From Sesamum alatum (Eukaryota > Streptophyta > Magnoliopsida > Lamiales > Pedaliaceae), in assembly GCA_034509735.1 (NCBI GenBank), contig JACGWO010000005.1:26158383-26222382 (forward strand): 64,000 nt of DNA, written 5' to 3'. The position numbers were made by a program, and so were the translations under genes. Shown piece by piece: positions 11,727-22,924 of the stretch. The stretch's first letter is position 1, and each line of letters opens with the position of its first letter. Under the pieces are notes generated by a model that had not been told where the DNA came from, made no database searches, and saw only the letters and a program-made list of their open reading frames with translations.

Positions 11727-12792
11727 ATGTCTGGTCGGGATTTTCCTCCTTTAGGAGGTCGTCGTGCTCGTGACCGTGGTCGTGGTCGCGGTCGTGGCTC
11801 GGCAGGCACACCGCCGGCGGGTGCTGCTTCCCAGGGTGGGGAAGCGACATTCCGACCACCCCCACCACCACCACTGGCAGAGCAGCCAGCTGTCGCACCA
11901 GTGCAGGATCAGGAGCCCGATCCGTCTACTCCTGCACGTGTCCCAGAGGCTGTCAGACCATCTACTCTCGCACGGGCTGTAGATCCGGCTTGTCCATGGG
12001 TTGCACCACCCCCACCACTCCCCCCCACCATCCACGCGCCAGTATATCACCCTCGTCGACGCCAGACATTTTATTAAAAAATATTTTTGTAATTTAAATT
12101 ATTATTTTTATGTCACAATAATTATTATATAATTTCAGGCTCAGCGCAAGATACACGAGCGCATGGTGCCGCCAGAACACCAACATTTCTGGTGTGAGAG
12201 CCTGAAGGTAATGTACTTTAATTTCAATTTAATGGTATTAATTGATTTTTTTATTAAATATTTTAATTTTTTTTTTGCAGATCACATACTGGTGGTACCG
12301 TGACGACGAGTCCATGTTCAAGATCTTCCACATGTTTGTGGGGAAGTTCCTCCACAAGAAGTTCGTCCTTGTCAGACAGTCTCTGGTGAAGTATCTCTGG
12401 CTGGCGAACAAAGTCTGACAGCAGCTCCTGCTGTACTGGGACAACAAGGAATTCATGGACGAGTGTGCCAAGAACAAGACCAACCGGTCCGCCAACCCAG
12501 CTGCATCCTCTACTGTCTACCGCGGGGGTTCTGCCTCCGTCGGGATGCACAAGAGGAAGATGGTAAGAAATTTTATTTTTTTTAAAAGTATTCATCATTA
12601 TTAAATTAAAACTATAATAACTGTTCCTTTTCTTTTAGAGGAGACGCAGCTCGGTCGGCCAGTCAAGCAGATGGAGTTATTGTCCAAATGCTACGAGAAG
12701 AAGGCGGACGACGGGTGGAGCGGCCCGAGGGCAGCGGAGGTGGCAGTGAGCTTTGTATACATTTTCAAATTTATTTTCTTTTAATTTTTGGA

Positions 12793-12838
<46 letters not shown>

Positions 12839-13269
12839 GTAATAATAATAATTTACTATTTTGTAAGAGAAGTTCCAAAAGTTGTTGGAGGATCACTAGT
12901 CTCAGGCCACGGCCGATCCTGGGGATCTCCGGCAGAATCGGAGGGCTCGGTTGCGCAGACGGAGCAAGAGTTGTGGTTGGTTGCAGCGGGGGCAAGAACA
13001 AGGGAGGAGTATTCGGTCTTGGTTCTGAGGCCCACGGCCTTAGCCAGACCTTAACATCGCCATCACCACCGCCACTGACACCGCAATCGCTACCGCCAGC
13101 GTCGAACCTGGAGGATCGCATGGTCCGGCTAGAGGAGATGATGGTCGACATGATTGGCATGATGAAGACTCTGCAGACCAACAACTCTGCTGCCGGCCCA
13201 TCACGGCCTCCACGAACACACACCCCCGACGATGACGATATGGACCAGGACGAGGGGGATGGGGTATAG
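11727..13269 (+). pseudogene. Ptta/En/Spm plant transposase (Transposase_24-like), intron-containing, decayed
   Basis: The first coding block (11727-12077) is Arg/Gly then Pro-rich. Further blocks are 12139-12207 (acceptor CAG, donor GTAATG), 12281-12562 (acceptor GCAG, donor GTAAGA), about 12641-12754, and about 12868-13269. Conserved pieces are WWYRDDESMFKIFHMFVGKF, LLLYWDNKEFMDECAKNKTN, the SxxxVYRGGSASVGMHKRKM motif, and GGKNKGGVFGLGSEAH. These match the plant En/Spm transposase family PF03004. The end is an acidic tail (DDDDMDQDEGDGV). A TGA at about 12418 interrupts block three, and a frame change is needed within the last block. The first exon's donor is not evident. It is the second gene of the element, probably the TNPA-like regulatory protein. 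Confidence 0.75.
12793..12852. repeat. (AAT)n microsatellite in an intron
   Basis: About 15 AAT units, interrupted once by AGT, lie between the fourth and fifth coding blocks of the En/Spm-type gene. It is translated as poly-Asn only in an unspliced reading, so it is best seen as intronic. Confidence 0.9.
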
Positions 13270-13469
13270 ATTTAGGATTTTTTTTAAACAATTTTTATAA
13301 TTAAATTGGATAATACTTTTATTTATAATATATTTTTTTAAATTATGCATTTTTTGGTATTTAAATAATAATTATTCAACCAAATTCAAAAAACTTATTA
13401 ATATTTAAATTTTATTTTAATAATATTTATTATTAGTATATAATAATAAAAAATTTAATGATTTATTTA

Positions 13470-14255
13470 TTTAAGAACGGTGTTTTCGGCGGTCTCAGAA
13501 TTCATAAAAATCGACGTAACCGTTCCAACTGAAGACCGGTTTAATGAGCCGACTGTTCCTAAAACCGTATAAACAAGAAATCCAAATTAGGGGCCGACCG
13601 TTCCTAAAATCGTATAAACAATAATTTCAAATTAGAGGCTGACCGTTCCTAAAACCGTATAAACAGGAATTCCAAATTAAGGGCCGACCATTCCTAAAAT
13701 TAGTCCAAATTCAATGATTTCGTGGTATAGTTAGCGCTCTAAATCGAATACCTAAAACCGGTCCAAACACGTATTCCAAATCAAGATTAAAACATCGTTC
13801 CTATGTTCCTTAGAAAAACAGGTCTAGGGGTGTTCCACCGACCGTTCCAACATCTATCCCCAAACAAATAGTACACCGTTTCAATTTGTATTCCAGACTC
13901 AGTGGAAAAATGCATCTTCAATATATTTAGTCCGCTGCAACCCCAATTCCAAGTATCGTTCCAATTTACGTGATTTACGTTACATTTGACCGTTCCAAAT
14001 ATTAACAAGATGCTCCAAATACACAAATTATATATTCATACACACAAAGGTAATTAGGAACGGTTTCTACCTTGTACGCCAAAAACAGTTCCAAAATAGG
14101 AACGGTCTACATGGAACCCTTCCTACATATTAGGAACGCCTCTAGTTTCAACGGAAGGCTGACTGTTCCATAACCATTCCTAATCGAGGTCCAACATCAT
14201 CCAGTGATCTTTTGATCGTTCCAAAAGGGAAAAAAAATCGTTCCTAATGCCGTTT
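13470..14255. promoter_or_regulatory. Right subterminal repeat array of the CACTA element
   Basis: Numerous GACCGTTCC / GGAACGGTC-type motifs in both orientations. Four near-tandem units around 13500-13690 each carry GACCGTTCCTAAAACCGTAT or a close variant. The 200 bases before the array are plain AT-rich sequence. The array mirrors the left arm. Confidence 0.75.
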
Positions 14256-14282
14256 CAATTCCCACATTTTTCTGTAGTGAAC

Positions 14283-15000
14283 ACTTATTCATGGTTTATA
14301 TACTTATTATAGAATAATGCAAATAAATATAGAAAAAACTTTCCATTTTTTATGGATAAGATTGTTAAAAAAGTACTTATTTCGAATTAAATTATACAAG
14401 AAATTGATCATAATCGTATATAAATATCAAAAAATTAAATTATATAAGAAATTGATCACAATCGTATATAAATATCAAAAAAACATTATTTGAAATGAAA
14501 TAAGACAATAATGAAAACATATTGTAACAAAATAAAGGTACTGTTTATTTCAAACTCTTGCATTTATCAATGGCATAATAAAATATAGAATTTTATCAAT
14601 TACCAAGAATTAGTTAATTAATTGATCTCCTTTATATATTTATTATAGAAGAATACAAATAAATGTAAAAAAATTATTTTTATACATGGTTATATATTTA
14701 TAATAGAAGAATACAACTAAATATAAAAAAAAAACTTTCCAATTTATTTATGAATAAGATTGTAAAAAAATTTCTTATTTTGAATTAAATTATATAAGAA
14801 ACTTATTATAATCATATATAAATATCAAACAAAAATTATTTGAAATAAAATAAGATGATTGTGAAAATATATTGTAAGAAAATGAAGATATATCATCTAT
14901 TTTAAGATCTTGTATTTATCAATGGCATAAAAAAATATAGAATATGACCAATAACCAATAATTAGTTAACAGATTGATGTCATTTATATATTTATACACG
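14283..15000. repeat. Diverged ~400-bp tandem repeat
   Basis: The segment from 14287 (ATTCATGGTTTATATACTTA) is repeated from about 14684 (ATACATGGTTATATATTTAT), with the same succession of landmarks: a poly-A stretch, GGATAAGATTG, GAATTAAATTATA-AGAAA, TATAAATATCAAA, TTTATCAATGGCATAA and a final ATTAGTTAA. A third partial unit lies left of the CACTA element (7826-7871). AT-rich, no coding potential. Confidence 0.75.
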
Positions 15001-16235
15001 TAGTATGAATTTACATTGCTCTTTTATACAAACCAAATACAACATTAACAACGTCTTCTTGGCAGAAGGCATATTATTGTTTCAATGGAACTATTGAAAA
15101 AGTGGAAAATAAATCATTAATGGTATGATTCGTACAAAAAATATGTTGCATCTATCTTCAAAAGTAGCAAGGTAGTCAGCTACAAAAAAATGCAATGAGG
15201 ATGACATACAGATGACACCAAGATACGAATACAAACATTAATTTCCATAACAATGACATTCTACTATATATACATATATCTAAACATTACGTAATCTTAA
15301 TTGTCTGTAGATATAGATTATAATCAAATGTCATCCAAGGAGCTGATAGTACACTGATTACAGTGTTTGAGGAAGCAACAACGGTATATGTTGGATGCCC
15401 TATAGACGAATATCTGACATCAATTGAATATGTAATTTACTATATGACTTCATCTTATTAAAGTCATTACTATAAATGCAACAAGTGATGATGATGAAAC
15501 TCTTAACAATTAGAAAAGAAAGTATGGGACAAAATCCATGAAGGCCAGCAACAAGAAGACATTACAAGGGATCAAGATCAAAAAAGAGAAACCTGATGCA
15601 ATGTATTTATGTTACATTGTTACTTAAATTTATTATGCTCAACTTGTTTAGCTTTTTTGTGTATTAGGACAATTGTTCAAGACGACCAATTCCTTTCTAC
15701 TTTAAATTAAGAAAACTACATTTTATCAAATTGTAAAAATTACAATATTATTTTAATACAATTATACAAAACACGTGCAACACACGTTTTCATTATTAGT
15801 TAACTATAAAAGTATGAATCGCTCCAAAAATTTCTTACTTTCTTTTTTATTTGTCTAACTTTACCTCATCTTACTATTTTTTGCAGGATAATCATGTAAA
15901 ATAATGTACTTATTAACTCAACATTAATTACTTTTTACATTATATTATTTACTTGTATTAATTAATGCTTATATAATTAAATCTGGATTTAATCTATTTA
16001 TTAGAGTAAAAAAAAAAAAAAAGGTACCCTATAATAGAATAGGAAAAAACTAAAAAAATCTAGAAAACTGATCGGAGTTGTGTAAATTCATCAATTTTAT
16101 GGTTTCAGGGAAAGGTAAGATGCATGAGACAAAATCGTAATGTACAACTGCTGGAGAACCGGCACCTATAGGCAGCCAGTGATAACTGGAACCTATTACC
16201 AAGCTATGCACCATAGTCTATACAAAGTTACTGTC
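15001..16235 (+). other. AT-rich stretch; possible small Helitron 15260-15799
   Basis: No protein homology. At 15774-15799 the string ACGTGCAACACACGT can form a hairpin (ACGTG/CACGT) and is followed by TTAG, a degenerate Helitron-like 3' end. A TCTACTATATATAC at 15260 could be the 5' end, but it is not preceded by A. A poly-A run ends at 16022. The Helitron reading is weak. Confidence 0.3.
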
Positions 16236-16475
16236 TGTAAGCTAGGCCGAAAATTACAAGCTATAGACCTTCAACGAACTTGCTCTAATATCAACACCGC
16301 AAGAGCAACAACCTCTTGTTTAGTATTTTGGAATCACCTTAAGTTCCTCTCTTGCCAAAGGTGGTACGCAATAGAAGCGAACAAAGCCCCGTATGTCTGT
16401 GCCGCTGTCTAGCAGCCTACCCGACCCCTCTATCTCTATCCCGATACAGCCAATGAAACTGGAGTTCCGTCCTGA
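16236..16475 (-). pseudogene. LINE ORF2 C-terminal fragment
   Basis: Read on the minus strand, 16400 to 16250 gives FASIAYHLWQERNLR, a stop, FQNTKQEVVALAVLILEQVR, a stop and RSIACN. The YHLWQERN block is characteristic of the region after the zinc-binding domain of plant LINEs. Upstream, AARQ- and GALFASIAY-like pieces are in shifted frames. It may come from the same family as the LINE at 7401-7575. Confidence 0.65.
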
Positions 16476-16529
16476 TCTGTGTGATGCAGCATGAAGCGTA
16501 CCTGCAAGTGAAGAATAAATGATCATGTG

Positions 16530-17281
16530 TTTCTTGCATGCTTGGATCAGAAACTAAAACAAACGGAACATTTCCTATTATGGATATGGATGCAAAATAA
16601 GCCTACTAAAGTTGTTAAAATTTAATAAAATTGACTTATCTTTTATACCATATATAAATTGGTTAGATGAGCTTAACTTTGATATATGTCATATATTGAA
16701 TCATTTAGCTTAGCTAAACACCAAAAATTTAACTTTTTCCCTATGTCACCAATTTCCTAGTTGACAATCATTACGTGTTTCTGTTATAATGATTAATTTT
16801 TATAGATAAAAACTAATAATTATACAAAAAAATTATTATATTTTTCATAAATATATATCTTTTGGTAATACATAAGACGGTCATTGAGTAATACATATAA
16901 TATATTATAAGTCAATACATAATATTAAGATATTGTAGTTTATTATATATCAAATTTTATATTTATATCAATTATAGTATCTCATAGGAAATATCATGTA
17001 CCAATACATCAAATATTATGGCTACAGATCAAACATTATCGCTATATTATTATAAACTATAGTTAATAATCAATTCAGATAAAATTGGGCTTAGATTGAA
17101 TTGGGCTGCTGACTACTTTTACAATGGGCTTGGATTGAATTGGATTGATGCAATTGGGTCAAACCAACTTGCTTTGGTTAGGACTGTACATATTTTATTT
17201 GGGGTGAAAATCTTGACATGTAAATATATTTTCTATATTGTTGTACTTTTTTTTATTTAATGTTGTGTTTTTTTTTGCATA
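16530..17281. other. AT-rich stretch, nothing recognised
   Basis: Very AT-rich sequence with no long open frame. Between 17072 and 17186 a block of TTGGGCTTGGATTGAATTGG-like repeats stands out and resembles subterminal sequence of a hAT-type element, but no partner end could be matched convincingly. Confidence 0.5.
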
Positions 17282-17293
17282 ATTAATTATTTT

Positions 17294-19753
17294 TCGAGAA
17301 AAAAGAACATATTATAACCAGACGGTAATAAGACAGGGTTGGCAATCACAAAGAAAGCAAACATCTAAGGTCTATACTAAGACAAATAGGAGAGAAAGGG
17401 ATGCCTTCAGCCGGAGTCATGCAGTGGTCCAGACGGTAGGTGTAGAAGTTGTCTCCTGGCAAGCGCCACTACTTCATGCACTTGGAGACCGACCCCTTCA
17501 AAGATCAGCATGTTGTGCTGTGTCCAGAGGCTCCAGCAAGTGGCCAGGAATAGTGCGAAGTCCATAGCGTCCATAGCTCGATGAGCCTCACGTAGCCACC
17601 GCAACCCTCCTTCTGCTTGTTGTGGGAGCATCACTACTCCCAATCCAGTGATGCCAACACCAGCCGGGCAAAAGAGCAGGTGAGTAACACATGGGTAAGG
17701 TCTTCTAGATTATCCCCGCATCATGCACGCCCTCCCTCCTCGCCAAGACCTCTTCGCCACAAATTCTGCATGGTGGGCAGGCCCTCGTGGCCACATCTCC
17801 AGGCAAACATTCAGATTTTGGGGGGCACATTGCTCTTCCAGATGAAATGCCAGTCTTCCCTTGCACACGAGGTGGTCTCCGGGGTTGCTAGCTCCATTGC
17901 AAGAGAGTACGCACTGAAAACCGTAAACCGTCCCCCCTTGTCGGAATGCCAAACCATTTCATCTTGTGACGAAATGGCTTGTAGAGGAATTGAGAGGATG
18001 CACTCCGCATCCTGGGGGATGAACTCCCGACAAATCAAAGTCTCCTCCAACCACCGTTCCAGCGTAATAAGTGCCGACACCCTCTCTTCCTCATGCAAAG
18101 AAATGGGCCTCGCAATAACCTCGAATGTCATTACGGCTGAATACGATTGTGAATTTTTGGAAATTGATGCACAATCCGGAGGCCATCTCGAATTGGTCCA
18201 GCAGATCTTGCACACACTCAATTTCTAGTTGCAAGGTTGAGCAAAAAACAAGTGTTTCGTCCGCAAAGAGAAGGTGTGACACTCTCAGTGCAAGCCGGGA
18301 CACCGCAACGCCCTTTAATCTTTTGTCCCCCTCAACACGGCGGATCATAGCTAAAAACTTCGGCACAAAACAAGTAAAGATAAGGGGATAAAGGGTCCCC
18401 TTGACGGAGACCCCTTTCCGGATGCATGTTACCAAACCGCTCACTATTCAACAAAAAGGAATATGACACAGAAAGCATAATTAACGATACAGAATAAGGA
18501 TGGAAACCTATTCTAATAAGCACACTCTCAAGAAAATGCCACTCCACGCAATCATAAACCTTACTGACATCGAGCTTGAGAGACATGTGGCCGTCTTTAC
18601 CCCACATCTTATGAATCAGAAAGTGGTTAATTTCGTAAGCAATGAGCACATTATCCATAATAGATCTACCTAGAAGGAAGGCGGACTGTGAGGGAGAGAT
18701 GAGGGCGTCTAGTAGAGGTTAGGCAGTTCGCAATCGTCTTCGATGCAAGCTTATAAACAACATTGCAGAGGCTGATGGGACGAAAGGGAGTGAGGTCCTC
18801 CGGGTTGGAAATTTTTGGAATAAGCACAATATTGGTATGATTAAGGGTGGGGTGCAAGGAAACATTATTAAGGATATCAAGGACGCAAGCAATAACATCT
18901 TTTCCTACAAATCCCAATGACGTTGAATGAAAATAGGAGACATACCATCGGGTCCCTGTGACTTATACGGGTGCATTTGTTTCAGGGTGTTGGTTACCTT
19001 GTCTGGTGTATAAGGGCGGAGTAGGCTCTCGTTCATAGCGGTCGTCACATGGGGGTCAAGCGCTGAGAGTGTCTCGTTCATGACTGTAGTGTTGGGGTGT
19101 GATGACCTAAAAATTTCACCAAAATAATCCAAAATCACCCTCCATGTATCTTGGTTACCTTCAACTATCCGTCCCTGATCGTCCTTCAAGCAACGGATAA
19201 GTTTCTTTTGACCTCGCTCACTTGCCTTAGCGTGGAAAAATGCGGAATTGTGATCCCCCTCTTGAAGCCATAATGCCTTAGCCCATTGTTCTAGAGCACC
19301 TCTTCTTGGCCAGTCAGGTTTTTCAAGTTCTGCTCGAAGCCTCTCAATATCCTTCAGTGCCGCGGTTGTGAGAGCACCCTATTGGAGCTCACATGTCTGC
19401 CCATTAATCTCCCTCATATGCTGCACAATGTTGTCAAAACTCGCGCTTTGCTCCATCCCTGAAGCTCCTTTTGGTTGTGGCTGAATTTGGTGAGGAGCTC
19501 CGCCTACGAGGCGTTGCTAGAACCCGTCGCCCAGCACCTGTGAATGACCTCGGCACACCCCTGGTCTTTAACCCAAACCGCCTCAAAACAAAAAGGTCGT
19601 TGGTGATGTTGTTGAACCTCTAAAAAGCACGGCTCCAACTCTACCCGAAGCATCGAGTGGTCGGACGCAGCGGTCGGTGTATGAAGGACACGGACTGTAG
19701 GAAACAAATGCGTCCACCTCACCGTGTAGAGGCGCGGTCCTTCCTCGCCCAAT
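17294..19753 (-). mobile_element. 5'-truncated L1-like LINE with 12-bp target duplication
   Basis: ATTAATTATTTT occurs at 17282-17293 and again at 19754-19765, immediately bordering the LINE. On the minus strand the 3' end reads TTCTTTTTTCTCGAAAAA followed by the duplication, so the A tail is short. The 5' end is cut inside the endonuclease domain, as usual for incomplete target-primed reverse transcription. The flanking duplication shows this is one insertion event, not a random fragment. Confidence 0.85.
17407..19752 (-). pseudogene. LINE ORF2: endonuclease end, reverse transcriptase, zinc-binding region
   Basis: Minus-strand order: endonuclease C-terminus with HTPTAASDHSMLRVEL (19504-19752); pre-RT with LRPYTPDKVTNTLKQMHPYK and GPDGMSPIF (18905-19189); RT with NHTNIVLIPKISNPEDLTPF, RPISLCNVVYK (18666-18917), SLKLDVSKVYDCVEW and GLRQGDPLSPYLYLFCAE (18332-18658). 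The next frame (18091-18444) has VSHLLFADETLVFC. The catalytic FADD motif is therefore FADE, which alone should kill RT activity. Then come an FTVFSAYSLAM-type linker (17811-18221), a frame-shifted FAWRCGHEGLP-like zinc-binding region, and CWSLWTQHNMLIFEG at the end. At least four frame changes separate the pieces. Confidence 0.85.
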
Positions 19754-19829
19754 ATTAATTATTTTAAAATTAATTGTCTCTTAATTAATTATGTAATTAA
19801 CGGGCCAAATTAAGTCCACCCTTTTAAAA

Positions 19830-21284
19830 CTAGCAATCCACGCACACGCGATGCGTGAATAAATAAAAATCAGTTACGATAAAGATATTAATATACATTA
19901 ATTAAGCGTTTAAATCACATACTTTGATCGACTTGAATACATAGCATCAAGTGAAACGAAGTAAAATAAGAAAAAAACCAAATATATGTACATATATCAT
20001 CCAAATAAATACGTGATTCGAGATATATAAATCTAAATATTTGCAAAAACATAAATATAAATATTGTTAACAAAATTATACAACCTTTTCCTTTTACCTA
20101 CATTAAAAGAAAAATTAAATATGTTAAATATATAAGGTAATTATAAATTTGTATATTATAATCTAACTTACATAATAATATAATTACCTATCAGTTGACC
20201 TGCTCACTTAGTTGTATTCAGGGACATTCACATGTCACTTTTGGTAACGATGATCTTAATACTATAACTGTGTTAAAATAGAAAAAGAAATATTATCTAT
20301 CTATACTATTATAGAAGGAAAGGTTGTTTTCCTCTAATAATTGTCGGTTACGTCATATTTTTAGCAATTTTTTCAATTTTTCCCCTCCAAACAAAATTGG
20401 ATTTTAAGTTGAAGAAGTGTATATATTAGGATTGTTAAGGATAAAATGAAGGGTAAATTACAACTACCTCCCCTGAGGTTTGGCATAAATAAAAATACCC
20501 CATCGTTGTTTGAAAAATTACAAATACTCCCCTGAGGTTTGTAACTGTCTAACAAGTAACCCATTTCCATTCAATTTTATTGATGAACTGACCACAATGC
20601 CCTTATGCAAATTGAATTTTTTTAATTTAATTCTTAATTTGTTTGAATTTTTTTAGACTACAATGCGTTGGGAGGGGTTTCGTAAGTGTTTTACACAAAT
20701 GAGCAACAATGCAATTTGTCTCGACTAATTTTTCTACAATTTAAAAAAGAATTCAAGGGCAAAATGGTCAATTTCAGGCCTTTGGTTAACAATTACAAAC
20801 TTGAGGGGGGTATTTGTAATTTCTCAAACAACAAGGGCGTATTTATAATGATGACAAACCTGAGGGAAGGTGGCTGTAATTTACCCTAAACTGAAATAAT
20901 CCCAAAAAATGAGTTAGTTCTCATACCAAAATAATGTTAATCCGATTTTGCCATCACTATATAACAGAAAATTACGTGTAGATTTATAAATGAATAAAAG
21001 TTGCAAACGTACGTAAGTACATTAATAAAACAACAACCATAAGAATGAAGAGGAAAAAAAATAAGTTGCAGTTGTATCTTTTTTTTGTGTGTTTTAATCA
21101 AATATGTTAAAATTATAAAATCAAAACTCCTTCATTTTTTATCAACTCCTCCTTTTTTTATCCTTGATAATCCTAATAAATACAGTTCTTCAACTTAAAA
21201 TTCAATTGTGTTGTGGAGGGAAAAATTTGAAAAAAAAAATCCTAAAAATACGAGATAACAACCTTTATTTTATAATAGTATAGA
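19830..21284 (-). mobile_element. Non-autonomous Helitron hosting a MITE
   Basis: On the minus strand the element starts TCTATACTATTATAAAAT at 21284, preceded by A. It ends GCGTGGATTGCTAG at 19830, followed by T. A CACGC-ATC-GCGTG hairpin lies about 11 bases before the terminal CTAG. Insertion between A and T, a TC start and a hairpin plus CTAG end are the Helitron hallmarks. No helicase is encoded. The 436-bp MITE at 20451-20886 is nested inside. A second, inverted copy of the first ~145 bases of the 5' end lies at 20300-20441. Confidence 0.75.
20451..20886. mobile_element. MULE-type MITE, GGGTAAATTACA family (copy 1)
   Basis: Long inverted ends of about 95 bases begin GGGTAAATTACA and contain CCTCCCCTGAGGTTTG and ATTACAAATACTCCCC. 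The flanking nonamers TAAAATGAA (20442-20450) and TAAACTGAA (20887-20895) differ at one base, a 9-bp target duplication as made by Mutator-like elements. No coding sequence. Confidence 0.85.
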
Positions 21285-21288
21285 TAGA

Positions 21289-22924
21289 TTATGCTTATCC
21301 ATTAAGTGTTTTTGTAAATTAATTTTATAAAATACTTACTTAATTAACAAATATATAGTTAATGATCCACTAAACTTTGATCTAAATTAGATCATATATT
21401 AAGATTGATCAAAAGTGTACTACTTGGATATCAAGATCATATATCCTCTTACGCGCTCGAAAATGTTCAAAGCATATATTTGATTAGTACCAAAATATAT
21501 ATTGCAAATCAAATAAAAGAAATTGATCTTGTCCCTTTGGATATCAGGATCATATATCCTCTTACGCACTTCCTGATAATAGTCCAAACATATTTCTTAG
21601 AAAAAGGGGTTTAATCGTAAAGAAGTGTAACAAAATTTGGAAAGAGATACTGAATAATAAAGTACTTTTGTCCGAGTTTTTAATATGTTCCATTCAATAA
21701 GGTATATATATAGTTAACAAATAGACTTATTAGTGTACATAATATTTTTGTACAATATTTTATGAGATATTTATCAAAATTATTAAACATCTTTACCTTT
21801 ATAAAATCTCACACTGCTATCCAAGCAATTCAATTCCTTTTCTTTTCTTTTCTTTTTCTTTTTGAAGGAAAATAATTTTGGTAGTTTAATAAATTGGTAT
21901 GAGAACTACCTTGATATGAAAAATTTTCATTTTTGTCCTTTATTAATTGGTAAATTCATTTTGAAAAAGAAAATGAGTGTATTATGTGTAAGTAAAGGCA
22001 AAATATGTAAAAAGCACAAAATAACTTTCACATTTAATACAAAATGAATGTTTCTTTTTATAGTTAGTCTAGATAAAGACAATCATAAACAAATAATATT
22101 ACATAGCATTCCATGTTTAGAGTTAGAATTAATTTGAGTAGTAATTTTGTGGGATAATAATTTAGCAGGACGGAATATATTTTAAATAGATTTTGGCGAC
22201 TATTTATCATTTTTCTTGAATATTTTGAAAGAAGTTTCTAAGCAATAAATCGAAGAAAACTAAACATATTCTCATAAGGTGAGGAATTAAGACTATTGAA
22301 AATCAGAAATAGAAAAGTTATCAAACACATTTTATATGTATTATTAACAAAATTGCTACAACAACATCATTTACAGATAATATATATTTCTATATACATT
22401 TGTTCACAACTAAAAGCTATAAAAACACAAAATATTTTGAAATCAATAAAACATATAAGCGCTACTAGTCAACACAAATGTAGAGCATTATCGCCAAGAA
22501 TAGGTGATGTAGAACTAAGGCAGATGCATTTATTGAATATTTGGATAGGCAGAAGTTGAGATATAGTATCTTGCTACGTAGTTTGACAGTGGAACTTCAA
22601 ACAACCATAACTTTTGATCTGAGCGGAGCTACAAAGTGTTCTACCTATCATTTTAATCATCTTCAAGGGAAAAATCCAAACCCTCACATTGTTGCCATAA
22701 GGTGCTACAGTTTGTTGCGAAATTCCATCATTTTGACTATCATCTGAGTGTTTCTTTAAATTTTTCTATTTTTCAGTCAACTTTAGTTATTTTTCATAAT
22801 TTAATAATCATCATTTAGTCCTGATATTTTTCCACATTATTGCTAGGATATTAGGCGATTCTCGGACCAAATTTCATGAGCTTATGAGATAGTCCAAAAT
22901 TTAGCTCATTTCGGTCTTGTTTAC
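21289..22924. other. AT-rich stretch, nothing recognised
   Basis: No conserved protein, RNA gene or inverted repeat could be supported. Short tandem duplications of a TTGGATATCAAGATCATATA-like string occur at 21423 and 21537. The part from 22560 to 22920 is less AT-rich and might be a degenerate retroelement remnant, but I could not identify it. Confidence 0.5.

Larger units (their letters stand above)
7875..14279 (+). mobile_element. CACTA (En/Spm) transposon, internally deleted
   Basis: The left end reads CACTACAAAAAAATGCGG and the right end, read inward on the minus strand, CACTACAGAAAAATGTGG. The target trinucleotide AAC flanks both sides (7872-7874 and 14280-14282), exactly as expected for CACTA elements. 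The 6405-bp element has subterminal arrays of the motif GACCGTTCC in both arms, a TNP2-like gene that stops half way, and a second transposase-like gene. The domain order (TNP2 then Ptta/En/Spm) is that of plant CACTA elements. Stops and frameshifts in both genes make it non-autonomous. Confidence 0.95.

Noticed and set aside
12688..13269. A 193-codon open frame with a poly-Asn run
   Set aside because: The poly-Asn comes from an (AAT)n tract that lies in a probable intron; only the part after about 12868 is coding-like and is included in the En/Spm-type gene.
7571..17186. A hAT element spanning both sides of the CACTA insertion
   Set aside because: TAGGAGTGTACGCGG at 7572 and the GGGTCAAACC-rich block near 17150 look like hAT ends, but the terminal bases do not pair, so no element is claimed.
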